Assembly: GCA_965216695.1 (NCBI GenBank)
Contig: OZ244212.1
Span: 1,798,001 to 1,862,000 of the forward strand
Direction of reading: 5' to 3'
DNA length: 64,000 nucleotides
From: G965216695 sp965216695
Lineage (GTDB): Bacteria > Pseudomonadota > Gammaproteobacteria > Pseudomonadales > Azotimanducaceae
Shown here one piece after another: positions 34,813-43,529 of the stretch. The number at the start of each line of letters is the position of its first letter. The first letter of the stretch is position 1. The notes beneath the pieces were generated by a model, which did not search any database, was not told the origin of the DNA, and saw only the letters and a list, made by a program, of their open reading frames with translations. The position numbers were made by a program, and so were the translations under genes.

Positions 34813-36680
34813 CTTTGGTTCTCGCACGTCCATCGATCCGCGTCGCCGGATGGCGCGCAGCCGTCTTGTTCACCGTACTACACGGGTCCGTCTGTTCGGC
34901 AGAACTGACAGGTCACGTGGACGCTGGTGCGCGAATCGTCGAGCCGTCCGGAGACATCAACAAGCATCGGCAATACCTGAATCTGGACAACGGGGCTCTG
35001 TTGTTCGACGTTCAGCTCAATTACCGCAGCGGCCCGCACGATTCGGTCCCACTCGATGAGATAACGTTCACCGCAAGCGACATAGGCAACGCGCCCCATT
35101 CCGCGACGTCGCTACGCGTTCGGCGCACCAATGCGTTCGACTTCCGCTACCAGCGCACGGAGTCCGATTACTTCTATCAGGACCTGCTGATTCCGGTGGA
35201 TCAGATCGATCCCGAACGCTCCAACGGCGGGGATTTCCACCGCTTCAATCTGCAACGTACCCGTGACGAGCTGAGGCTTGATCTTGACGTGTCGAATCGA
35301 TCAACCGTGCGGCTTAGCGCGGACCAAATCCGCCGATCCGGACGCAGTACTACGCGACTGGACGTGCAGCGCGAGGAATTCGACCTCGCAAATCCTGTCG
35401 ACGAAAGATCGCGTACCTATTCCGCCACTTGGGAGTATCAAGCGACAGATTGGTTGATAGCGCTCACCGAGCGATACTCGGAAAGCGAGTCCGACACGGC
35501 AATCTCGCTGCCGGGCTTCTCGGATGGCTCCGAACCCGAACACCCGACGGCGCTCGAGCTGTTCTTTCTGAACACACCGGTTGACTCCCAAACCTGGACT
35601 CACCAGGTGAACGTGCTCGCCACACCAGGCCAACGATGGCGCGTTGCCGTACAGGCCGCATCCAGCGATCTCGACCTAGACTACCGCACTGACGAACGAG
35701 CGCAGGGTACGGACTTCCTCGGCAACGCTTTCTCCAGTTCAGAAACCGGAGCAGGCACAATCCAGAACACCGGCAACACATTCAGCATAGACACTCAGTT
35801 TGAGGCGCATTCACGCGTTGCGCTGGTGGCGGGACTGCAACGCCGTTCCATCGATCAGCGCGCTCATCTGCTCCTCAACGGCGACCGCACGCGCACCGAC
35901 TGGCGCTTCGACAATCAGGGTATCTCACTCGGCATCCACGCCGCTCTGACTCAGGACTTAAGGCTGAATGCGGGCTGGGTTCACGAATCCAGAGACGCCT
36001 CATCGTCAATCTCGGGCGCGACCGGCGTCGAACCCGTGTCCAGCGTGGATACCGAGCGCGCGGGCTTTCACGTCAATCTGTCATATCAACGTACCCCTTC
36101 CCTGAAGGTCACGCTAAGCGTTCAAGACGATCAGCTAGACGACCCGTTCACGCGTGCTTCTCCAAGCGACTCGCGACGATACCGCCTGCGCGCCTCCTAT
36201 CGGGTGACGCCTCGATGGAAGCTTCGCGCGGATGCAACGTACAAAAAGGACGAAAACGAAACCACCGGTTGGACGGCACGTACCCGCTATCACCAACTGC
36301 GCGTCGCATACGCGGGCGCTACGCTGCATGCATCCGCTGGTTACTCGACGCGCGAACTCGACCGGGAACTCATGCAGCTCGTGGTTGCAGGGTTCCGCCG
36401 CACCACGTTCGATATAGATTACGCATCGCGCAGCAGAATCCGTGATGCGCTGGTGCACTGGCAAGCATCCAGCAGATTGAAATTCAGCGCGCAGGTCCGG
36501 GATGTGTCCATTACGGGTAGCTTCCCGACTCGCCGCACTGATGTCGAGTTAGGCGCATACGTCGCTATGGGTCCGGCGCGCGCGCTGCGACTCAGCTACC
36601 GCCATTTCGATCTTGACGAAGATGATCTGGAATCCGCTACAACCAACGTCTGGGAACTTGCGATGACGCACCGATGGTAG
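34809..36680 (+). CDS. MtrB/PioB-type outer-membrane barrel
   Basis: 623 residues from the GTG at 34809 that overlaps the cytochrome stop. A signal peptide (AAVLFTVLHGSVCSA) leads into a long series of amphipathic beta strands with many Arg, Asp and Tyr, and the chain ends NVWELAMTHRW with a C-terminal aromatic for barrel assembly. FDFRYQRTESDYFYQD and the strand-turn pattern match the decahaem-associated MtrB/PioB family, a 26- to 28-strand sheath around an MtrA-type cytochrome. No extracellular MtrC/OmcA-type cytochrome gene is seen beside it. Confidence 0.9.
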   Translation: MTLVLARPSIRVAGWRAAVLFTVLHGSVCSAELTGHVDAGARIVEPSGDINKHRQYLNLDNGALLFDVQLNYRSGPHDSVPLDEITFTASDIGNAPHSATSLRVRRTNAFDFRYQRTESDYFYQDLLIPVDQIDPERSNGGDFHRFNLQRTRDELRLDLDVSNRSTVRLSADQIRRSGRSTTRLDVQREEFDLANPVDERSRTYSATWEYQATDWLIALTERYSESESDTAISLPGFSDGSEPEHPTALELFFLNTPVDSQTWTHQVNVLATPGQRWRVAVQAASSDLDLDYRTDERAQGTDFLGNAFSSSETGAGTIQNTGNTFSIDTQFEAHSRVALVAGLQRRSIDQRAHLLLNGDRTRTDWRFDNQGISLGIHAALTQDLRLNAGWVHESRDASSSISGATGVEPVSSVDTERAGFHVNLSYQRTPSLKVTLSVQDDQLDDPFTRASPSDSRRYRLRASYRVTPRWKLRADATYKKDENETTGWTARTRYHQLRVAYAGATLHASAGYSTRELDRELMQLVVAGFRRTTFDIDYASRSRIRDALVHWQASSRLKFSAQVRDVSITGSFPTRRTDVELGAYVAMGPARALRLSYRHFDLDEDDLESATTNVWELAMTHRW

Positions 36681-36702
36681 CCCCCGACGGTATACCAACG
36701 CG

Positions 36703-37929
36703 GTGACGAGAGCTGCGAACCCTCCTCAACCAAAACTCCGGCGCTCGCTCGGAGCGCTGCAATTAATCCTCTACGGCCTGGGAACGACCGTTGGCGCGGG
36801 AATCTATGCCCTTGTGGGCGAAATTGTCGCCACCGCGGGTCTGCTTGCCCCTTGGTCGTTTCTCACGGCTGCCGCGCTCGCGACGATGACCGCAATTTCC
36901 TTCGCGGTCCTAAGCCGACGGTATCCGCGTGCGGCAGGAATCGCCCTATACATACAGATGGGATTTGGGTACCGGCGAGTGGCTATGGTTGCGGGATGTG
37001 CTACCGCGCTTGCCGGAATCGTATCGAGCGCTGCGTTGCTAAATGGATTCGTTGGCTACCTTCAACACTTTGCAACAATCGAACGATCTGCAGCGATCGC
37101 GTTGTCTGGGATCATCGTTGGCGGAATTGCCTGTTGGGGCATTTCACAGGCCGTATGGACGGCGGCTCTGATCACACTGGTGGAGATCGGTGGGCTGCTC
37201 TGGATTTCCGTCCTCTGCCTACACGCCGATCCATCGCCGCCACTCGACCTCGTAGGCGCGGTGCCTATGAGCTGGCCGGCGCTATCCACGATCCTCGCAG
37301 GCGCCCTCCTCGCTTTCTATGCGTACATTGGTTTCGAGGATCTGGTGGAGGTCGCAGAGGAAGTGAAAGAGGTGCGCCGCGTACTGCCTCTGGCCATTCT
37401 CGCGACACTCGCATTGTCGACTGCACTCTACATCCTTCTGGTAGTGAGCGCGCTGAATGCGGTCGGTCCCGAGCTATTAGCGAACTCACGTGCTCCGCTC
37501 GCAGACCTGTACCAACACTTGACCGGTGCTGCGGCGACGCCGATTACCGCCATAAGCCTATTCGCAATCATCAATGGTGCGTTAATCCAGCTGCTCATGG
37601 CATCGCGTATCCTCTACGGCCTAGCGTCAAGGCATCAACTTCCGCGAGTGCTGGCACGCGTGAACGCAACAACCCAGACTCCGGTTCGAGCTACCGTGCT
37701 CGTCACCACGGTCACCATTGCACTCGCCCTCGCGGGTCGGCTCGGTTCACTTGCGCAAATCACGTCGGTGCTGATTCTGGCTCTGTTCGCGGCAGTGAAT
37801 GCGGCCTTGTGGCGAATCGAGTCAAACGCAGAGCCTCGGCCAGGCCGTCGCTGGATCATGGCGAATGCTCTCATCGGATTCACGGTGTGCACAATGATGG
37901 TAGTCCGCGCGCTGGTTGTGGCCACGTAG
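36703..37929 (+). CDS. APC-family amino acid permease
   Basis: 408 residues with about eleven or twelve membrane helices. The first helix carries LGTTVGAGIYALVG, the substrate-binding break of APC transporters; GFEDLVEVAEEVKEVRRVLP in the middle is also family-typical. GTG start, 23 bases after the barrel gene. It probably imports an amino acid or polyamine; whether it belongs with the electron-transfer genes or merely follows them is unclear. Confidence 0.9.
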   Translation: MTRAANPPQPKLRRSLGALQLILYGLGTTVGAGIYALVGEIVATAGLLAPWSFLTAAALATMTAISFAVLSRRYPRAAGIALYIQMGFGYRRVAMVAGCATALAGIVSSAALLNGFVGYLQHFATIERSAAIALSGIIVGGIACWGISQAVWTAALITLVEIGGLLWISVLCLHADPSPPLDLVGAVPMSWPALSTILAGALLAFYAYIGFEDLVEVAEEVKEVRRVLPLAILATLALSTALYILLVVSALNAVGPELLANSRAPLADLYQHLTGAAATPITAISLFAIINGALIQLLMASRILYGLASRHQLPRVLARVNATTQTPVRATVLVTTVTIALALAGRLGSLAQITSVLILALFAAVNAALWRIESNAEPRPGRRWIMANALIGFTVCTMMVVRALVVAT

Positions 37930-37952
37930 CGACCATCGAGCACCGCAATCTT

Positions 37953-38846
37953 TCAATTCGCGTCCGCGTTCTCCAACCGCCGCCGGCAGATCGCGACGAA
38001 TCGCTTGGCGCCCTCGGACAGCGCGCGATGTTTCTTGTAGTACAGGCCCACCTGCCGGTCGATCGCACTTACATCCAGGCCAGGGATGCGGCGGAATCCG
38101 GACAGGTCTGCCAAAAGGCGATCAGACAGGTACGTCACGCCCATACCAGCGCGCGCTAACATCAGCCGCAGTTCCAGGTTTCCCACCTCCCATACGCTCG
38201 CGAAGCTGTTGCGCAGGCGCTCGTTTCCGGGCCTCTTCTCCGCGTCATCCAGGTAGGACGTCAGCAGTGTGGTTTCCCGCAGCGCATCCGCCGGCCGCGT
38301 CATCAGCGCTTCGAGTGCCGGGTGCTGTTCATGCGCTACCAACACGCGCTGCTCGGTAAAGAACATGTGTGTCTGAAAATGCCCGGGCATCGCGCTCTGA
38401 AAAAGACCCATGCCCAGTTCCCAGCGATCTTCGTCCACGCCGTAAATGATTTGACGGCTGGGCGCTACGTCGAGCTTCAGCCGCGTGAGCGGGTTGCGCT
38501 CACAGAATTCGAGTAACAGGCTCGGCGCGTAGTAGCGGTTAACCACGCTGTTCATAGCCAGGTTGAGGGTGGACAGCGCGCCGCTGCGGATCTCGTGGAT
38601 GTCCCCCAGCGCGTTCGCCTCTTCGTTGATTACCGTTTGCGCGAAGCTGAACAGGCGTTTGCCCGCTTCCGTCAACTCCGGCGGGCTGTTGCGGACGAGC
38701 AGGCGCACGTCCAGGCGATGTTCCAGGTTTGCGATCGCCTGGCTAACGGCGGATTGCGAGACGTTCAACAGATCCGCGGCCCGGGAAAAGCCGCCGGCTT
38801 CAACGACGGCACTCAGAACCCGAATCTCGTGTCGCTCAATATGCAT
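37953..38846 (-). CDS. LysR-family transcriptional regulator
   Basis: 297 residues from ATG 38846, which starts MHIERHEIRVLSAVVEAGGF, a typical LysR beginning; a longer upstream start adds 30 unlike residues. The helix-turn-helix is FSRAADLLNVSQSAVSQAIA, followed by LEHRLDVRLLVR and an effector-binding domain. It is divergent from the citrate synthase gene and likely regulates it, perhaps through the inverted repeat at 38936. Effector unknown. Confidence 0.93.
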   Translation of the reverse strand: MHIERHEIRVLSAVVEAGGFSRAADLLNVSQSAVSQAIANLEHRLDVRLLVRNSPPELTEAGKRLFSFAQTVINEEANALGDIHEIRSGALSTLNLAMNSVVNRYYAPSLLLEFCERNPLTRLKLDVAPSRQIIYGVDEDRWELGMGLFQSAMPGHFQTHMFFTEQRVLVAHEQHPALEALMTRPADALRETTLLTSYLDDAEKRPGNERLRNSFASVWEVGNLELRLMLARAGMGVTYLSDRLLADLSGFRRIPGLDVSAIDRQVGLYYKKHRALSEGAKRFVAICRRRLENADAN

Positions 38847-38935
38847 TGCGTCCAGACACCAACCGCTCGCTTCTCCCGAAGCGTCAGCGTACCAGCACAG
38901 CCGAGGAACGCGCGAGCGCCCACTGCGCGGTTTCA

Positions 38936-38968
38936 CTTATCGATGAATAAGCACGGCTAATCCATAAG
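38936..38968 (+). promoter_or_regulatory. Candidate LysR operator between lysR and citrate synthase
   Basis: CTTAT at 38936-38940 and ATAAG at 38947-38951 form a perfect 5-6-5 inverted repeat that includes a T-N11-A core, the usual LysR-binding shape; a third ATAAG follows at 38964-38968. It lies in the 209-base space between the divergent genes. Binding is inferred from position and symmetry. Confidence 0.45.
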
Positions 38969-39055
38969 CGCCACTGATCGTTGGCAAAGCCTGTTGGGAT
39001 GGTCCGAGGCGCGAGTGCACCACTACGCTGGGCACCACTGAACAGGAGACGCCGC

Positions 39056-40123
39056 ATGCAGAAAACACTTCCCATGGAAGCACCGCCCGGGCTCGCCGGC
39101 ATGGTCGTCGGCAACACCGCAATCTCGGATGTGGACGGCGTGAACGGAAGGCTCAGCTACCGCGGACGCGACATCGGCTATTGGCTAGACCGGCCGTTCG
39201 GCGACACAGCCATGCACCTGGTTTTCGGCAAGCAGGACCCGGAGACACAGAAGCTTCTGGACGCCGGCGTGCCGCTCACAAGCGACGAGCGTAACTGGGT
39301 ACTTGCGTGGCCGCGCGATCTGCACCCGATGCATGTACTGCAGGCGGCGGTACCGCTACTGAGTACCGACCCAAGGCTTGCACACCTGGGAGAAGCAGGC
39401 GCCGGCTTGAGCATTGCGGCCAAACTGCCTGAAGTAACGGCCACGCACCTGCGCGGCGCGCCCGTAACGGCCGCCCGCCCTGGCGTGATGCGCCGGTTTC
39501 TCGACATGATAGGTGGTGCCCATACCGACGCAGCGGCAGATCTGTTCGAGCGCACCCAGATTCTGCAGATGGAACACAGTTTCAATGCCAGCACCTTCAC
39601 CGCTCGGGTCGTGGCCAGCACGAGGGCGCCGATCGCCAACGCCGTGAGCGCGGCGGTCGGTGCACTGCACGGCGCACTGCACGGCGGCGCCGACCAGGCA
39701 GCGCTGGAGATGGCGGACGCCGCCGGCTCACCGGACCGCGCCCCGCAATTCGTCGACGATTGCCTGGCCAAAGGCGACAAGATCATGGGTATGGGGCACC
39801 GCGAGTACCGCGTGGTGGATCCGCGCGCGCGGTACATCCGGGACTACGCCGAACGCCTCGTCGCCGGCACCGAGCACGAGCGTACACTGCTGACGCTCAT
39901 AGCCATCGAAAAACGCACCAACGAGCGCATGCAGGAAAAGGGACTCGATGTGCACGCCAATGTGGAGTTCTTCAAAGGCATCGTGTTGCGCGCAATCGGG
40001 CTGCCCACGCCGTTTTTCACCGCGTGTTTCGCGATGGCCCGCAGCTACGGTTATGTCGCCCATGTGCTGGAGAGCCGTTCGACAGACAAGCTGTACCGAC
40101 CGGCCGCCCGCTACGTGCCCTGA
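39056..40123 (+). CDS. Citrate synthase family protein
   Basis: 355 residues, with AGGAG 7 bases before ATG 39056. Catalytic segments are EHSFNASTFTARV (first His), GALHGALHGGAD and GMGHREYRVVDPRA (second His), then VEFFKGIVLRAIGLP with the catalytic-Asp region nearby. The N-terminal LSYRGRDIGYW is typical of the short, dimeric citrate/2-methylcitrate synthase group. It condenses oxaloacetate with acetyl-CoA or propionyl-CoA. Without prp genes alongside, a methylcitrate role cannot be favoured. A divergent LysR gene suggests it is conditionally expressed. Confidence 0.92.
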   Translation: MQKTLPMEAPPGLAGMVVGNTAISDVDGVNGRLSYRGRDIGYWLDRPFGDTAMHLVFGKQDPETQKLLDAGVPLTSDERNWVLAWPRDLHPMHVLQAAVPLLSTDPRLAHLGEAGAGLSIAAKLPEVTATHLRGAPVTAARPGVMRRFLDMIGGAHTDAAADLFERTQILQMEHSFNASTFTARVVASTRAPIANAVSAAVGALHGALHGGADQAALEMADAAGSPDRAPQFVDDCLAKGDKIMGMGHREYRVVDPRARYIRDYAERLVAGTEHERTLLTLIAIEKRTNERMQEKGLDVHANVEFFKGIVLRAIGLPTPFFTACFAMARSYGYVAHVLESRSTDKLYRPAARYVP

Positions 40124-40159
40124 TCGACCGAGGGCCCTACCACCAGCGTCAGCGCGCGC

Positions 40160-40552
40160 TCACTCCGGCGTGAAGTCCAGCCGTAGCTCACCGGGCGCGT
40201 GCCCCGGTCGTTCCGAGGACCGAAACCCGACGCGGCGCAACAGCGGCGCGTCGCAACCCGTACCCATCGACCGGCCACCTTTGCTCTCGGCCAGCCCCAG
40301 TGCGTGCCCTAGGAGCCATCGGCCGAGCCCGGCGCCGCGGTATTGTGGCACTACGTGCAGCATCACCAGGCTGAATTCCAACGGCGACTCCCGCACGATC
40401 GCGTAGGCCCCAATCACCTCGTTGCCCAGCTTGGCGACCCGGATGAAATCACGATCCAGGTCGGCGCCGGCCCGCCGGGAATCCAACCACTGCCACGGCA
40501 CTTCATCCGGATACGGACAGAATATCGACGCATCGCGATACGAAAACGTCAC
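40160..40552 (-). CDS. GNAT-family acetyltransferase
   Basis: 130 residues. The core GNAT pattern is present: FIRVAKLGNEVIGAYAIVR, LVMLHVVPQYRGAGLGRWLLGHALGLAE (acetyl-CoA loop YRGAGLG) and a short C-terminus with LLRRVGFRS. It starts with GTG. It is convergent with the citrate synthase gene. Substrate unknown. Confidence 0.82.
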   Translation of the reverse strand: MTFSYRDASIFCPYPDEVPWQWLDSRRAGADLDRDFIRVAKLGNEVIGAYAIVRESPLEFSLVMLHVVPQYRGAGLGRWLLGHALGLAESKGGRSMGTGCDAPLLRRVGFRSSERPGHAPGELRLDFTPE

Positions 40553-40629
40553 GTGGTGCTCTCGCCGGGCAACGACAGCGCGTTCAGACCGGGTCGCCTA
40601 CGCATTTTGTAGGAATTTCGTAAACAGAC

Positions 40630-40658
40630 TTTACGATTAACACGCTGGGTCTTACCAT
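40630..40658 (+). promoter_or_regulatory. Candidate sigma-70 promoter for the PEP-CTERM gene
   Basis: TTTACG (40630-40635) and TACCAT (40653-40658) are separated by 17 bases and lie about 105 bases before the start of the PEP-CTERM gene. Both hexamers are partial matches. The 212-base space here holds no gene. Confidence 0.35.
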
Positions 40659-40764
40659 CTAAATTACGCATATAAATTGCTTGTTCCAGGCGCTGGCTTG
40701 ATCGGGATGTCCTGTTTATGCCCCACCAAAAGCCACGCCCGCGACATGGCAAAACGAGGTCCAC

Positions 40765-41337
40765 ATGAAACGCATACTTCTCAAGATCGCCGCCGGACTT
40801 GCCACCGGGTTTGCGACCCTGGCGACGCTGCCCGCATTCGCCGTGCCCCTCGTTTACGAAGCCGATCTAACGGACGGCGATACGCGTTCCGGCACCGTCG
40901 CCGCGTTTTCTGGCTCAGACTTCGGCGCCCACACATACTACTCGTTCGTTGCCGACGAAGGCGACGAGATCACCGTCACCGTGCTCCGCGACGAGTTCAA
41001 CCACGACCCCCAGCTGCGCATATGGCAGGGCGAGTTCTCCGACACGGACGCGCTCGGCATTCCAGACCTTGCCGGTGACGACGAACTCCCGGCAACGGGT
41101 CCTTTCGGCGACCCGCAGGTGCAGTTCACGGCTAGCGCCGGATTTTTCACCGTGGGCGTTGCGGACTTCGACGGTCTGAGCGATCCGTGCGACGGGTTGT
41201 GCGAGTTCCTGATCACCGTCACCGGCACAAACACGGACGACGACACTCAGACCGCGGTCCCGGAACCCGGCAGCCTGGTCCTTATGCTCGCCAGTCTGGC
41301 GGCGCTGCGCCTGCGGCGACAGATAACGGCTGTCTAA
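40765..41337 (+). CDS. PEP-CTERM sorted secreted protein
   Basis: 190 residues. A signal peptide (IAAGLATGFATLATLPAFA) is followed by an acidic beta-rich domain resembling peptidase-associated or DVUA-type sandwich domains, and the C-terminus has the exosortase sorting signal: VPEPGS, a hydrophobic stretch LVLMLASLAAL and the basic RLRRQ tail. Exosortase removes this tail and links export to exopolysaccharide assembly. GAGGT precedes the ATG. The exosortase is not in this window. Confidence 0.87.
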   Translation: MKRILLKIAAGLATGFATLATLPAFAVPLVYEADLTDGDTRSGTVAAFSGSDFGAHTYYSFVADEGDEITVTVLRDEFNHDPQLRIWQGEFSDTDALGIPDLAGDDELPATGPFGDPQVQFTASAGFFTVGVADFDGLSDPCDGLCEFLITVTGTNTDDDTQTAVPEPGSLVLMLASLAALRLRRQITAV

Positions 41338-41477
41338 GGCTGCTTTCCAGGGCCGCTTTCTAGGGCTCCTTCCCACCCGGGTGTGATTGCTCGAACGCAA
41401 CCAATCCGCACGCTACCATTCACGCTACCATTGCAGGATTCGCTCACGCCGAAAACAGGCTCCGACAGTAACAAGCC

Positions 41478-43529
41478 ATGCCGTCCGCACTCTCTTCAGA
41501 TGCCTCCAGCTCAGGCCCGCATGTCTTTGTCTGCTACGCTCATCAAGATTCCGCTAACGTACTCCCCGATGTAAAGATGTTGGAGGACCTCGGCGTTAGC
41601 GCATGGTATGACGCCGCCATTGTCGCCGGGTCCGAGTGGAACGACGCGATTGCCAGCGCGATCGAGCAAGCGCGCGCACTCGTTTTTTTCGCATCACCCC
41701 ATTCCGTAGCATCGGAGCACTGCCGACGAGAGCTCAACTTCGCGCAAGATCGCGGCACGAAGATCATCGTCGTGCATATCGAACCCACCGACCTACCGGC
41801 CGGTCTGGCCCTTGCGCTGAACAACAGACAGGCTATCTACGCCTATCAACTTTCTCCGGAAACCTATCTGCAAGCGCTTTCGGCCGCACTGAATGCGAAC
41901 ACTCTCACACCGGCCGGAAACACTTCGATCGACAGGCCCGGACCGACGACCCGCCGACGCTCTCCAGCGCACTGGCTCGGCTTGCTCATCCTGCCGCTCG
42001 CGATCGGGGCTGCACTCCTCATCTACCGAGATCAGCAAAAAGACGAAACTACCCGAGCCGAACCGGACGACCCACATCCCGTGGCCAGTGTCGAGGCGTC
42101 CTCAGAACCTGTTTTCGCCATGCTGCCGCTTCAGACTTTCGATCCAACACCGGTACAGGCGCAGCTTGCAGAAGGGTTACAAGCTGAGATCCTCCGACAA
42201 CTCTCGAAAGTCCACAATGCAACGATTCTCTCGCGCTCGAGCGTCGCGCAATTTTCAGACGGACAATCGGATCTGGATCAAGTTGCGCAAGCACTGGGGG
42301 CCACGGTTCTGTTGACCGGCACGCTTCGGTTCGCCGATCAAGAAATTCGACTGGCAGTGGATCTCGTCGATGTCAAAAGTGGTCACTCGCTTTGGACCGA
42401 ACGCTACGACCGGTCGATCGACAATATCTTCGACGTAGAAAGCGACATCGCAACGCGCGTGGCGAACGCGCTACAACTTACCCTGATTCCGGAGCTGCGC
42501 GGTCGCGTCATTGCCGCCGGCACCGATAACCCTCAAGCGCACCGCGCATACCTGCAAGCTTTAGCGGGTTGGAAGAACTATGCCCCCACGCCACCACTAC
42601 GGCGCCAGCTGCAGGACGCCGTTGAGCTGGATCCCGACTACGCCGACGCTCACGCCTATTTGGCTTGGATCTACAGGGTCGAGTACGACTTCGGACAGTT
42701 CGACGGATCGGAATTAACCGACACGCAACGTTTCACAAAGTTTCGAGCATCTGAGCGGCACGCCAGGAAAGCACTTGAACTGAATCCGAGCAGCGGCCTG
42801 GCGTACCAAACTCTGGGGGCTATCGCCGGCCGGAAACGGCAGTGGCAACAACGTCTGGACCTGACCCGGAAAGCGGAATCACTTGCCCCCGGGGACTACC
42901 GGACCCAGATAGGTCTAGGCCACTATCTGCTTTTCGCGGGCCAGGTCGACGCCGGGCTGAAACACCTTCAGAAAGGCATCGACCTCGCGCCGTTTGATCA
43001 TGCCAACCTAAAACAGGTTGCGTACACGCTCTATTACAATGATCAGATGGACCGTGCGGAGGTGCTGGCCCGGCGAATCCGCGAGCAGGAGCCGGGAGAT
43101 ATGCTACTGAAAATGGTTCAGATGCGTCAGGCAGTCGCGGCCAGGGACCGGGAGCGCTTCGCCGAGTTGAGTGAACCCTACCTCACCAACACGCTGAATT
43201 CCGGCGTGCAGCTCAGCATTATCGACGGCCTATACAAACTCTTCGGAACCGAACGCGCGGATCGCCACATTCAACATCTCACCGCGCAGCGGGTCGCCTA
43301 CATCAACGACCCTACGTTCAAGTTATGGTCTGCAATCGCAAAGGGCGATGGCGACTATGCAATACCGGAGCTTCGAAGAGATCTGCAGCGGGACTGGTCG
43401 AATTGGGACTCCCAGATCTATGTCTACAAGCCAACCGTGCTTCTGTCCAACATCAGCGATCACCCGGAGTACTCGGAATTGGTGACGATGGCGCGAACAC
43501 CACGTCCCGATTTCGGCGCAACCCACTAA
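41478..43529 (+). CDS. TIR-domain, membrane-spanning TPR sensor-like protein
   Basis: 683 residues. TIR domain (about 13-140): HVFVCYAHQDSANVLPD, SAWYDAAIVAGSEWNDAI and SEHCRRELNFA with the likely NADase Glu85. A membrane helix follows (about 162-180, LGLLILPLAIGAALLIY). Then comes the FlgO/TolB-like domain common in CadC-type regulators (FAMLPLQTFDP, TVLLTGTLRFADQEIRL, LWTERYDRSIDNIFDVE), and TPR repeats to the end (DPDYADAHAYLAWIYR, NPSSGLAYQTLGAIAG). The layout is that of CadC-like sensors with TIR in place of the winged helix. Whether TIR acts as an NADase or an adaptor is unknown. Confidence 0.88.
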   Translation: MPSALSSDASSSGPHVFVCYAHQDSANVLPDVKMLEDLGVSAWYDAAIVAGSEWNDAIASAIEQARALVFFASPHSVASEHCRRELNFAQDRGTKIIVVHIEPTDLPAGLALALNNRQAIYAYQLSPETYLQALSAALNANTLTPAGNTSIDRPGPTTRRRSPAHWLGLLILPLAIGAALLIYRDQQKDETTRAEPDDPHPVASVEASSEPVFAMLPLQTFDPTPVQAQLAEGLQAEILRQLSKVHNATILSRSSVAQFSDGQSDLDQVAQALGATVLLTGTLRFADQEIRLAVDLVDVKSGHSLWTERYDRSIDNIFDVESDIATRVANALQLTLIPELRGRVIAAGTDNPQAHRAYLQALAGWKNYAPTPPLRRQLQDAVELDPDYADAHAYLAWIYRVEYDFGQFDGSELTDTQRFTKFRASERHARKALELNPSSGLAYQTLGAIAGRKRQWQQRLDLTRKAESLAPGDYRTQIGLGHYLLFAGQVDAGLKHLQKGIDLAPFDHANLKQVAYTLYYNDQMDRAEVLARRIREQEPGDMLLKMVQMRQAVAARDRERFAELSEPYLTNTLNSGVQLSIIDGLYKLFGTERADRHIQHLTAQRVAYINDPTFKLWSAIAKGDGDYAIPELRRDLQRDWSNWDSQIYVYKPTVLLSNISDHPEYSELVTMARTPRPDFGATH

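Noticed and set aside
36852..38159. A 435-codon frame overlapping the permease and running opposite lysR
   Set aside because: It shadows two well-supported genes and has no domain signal.
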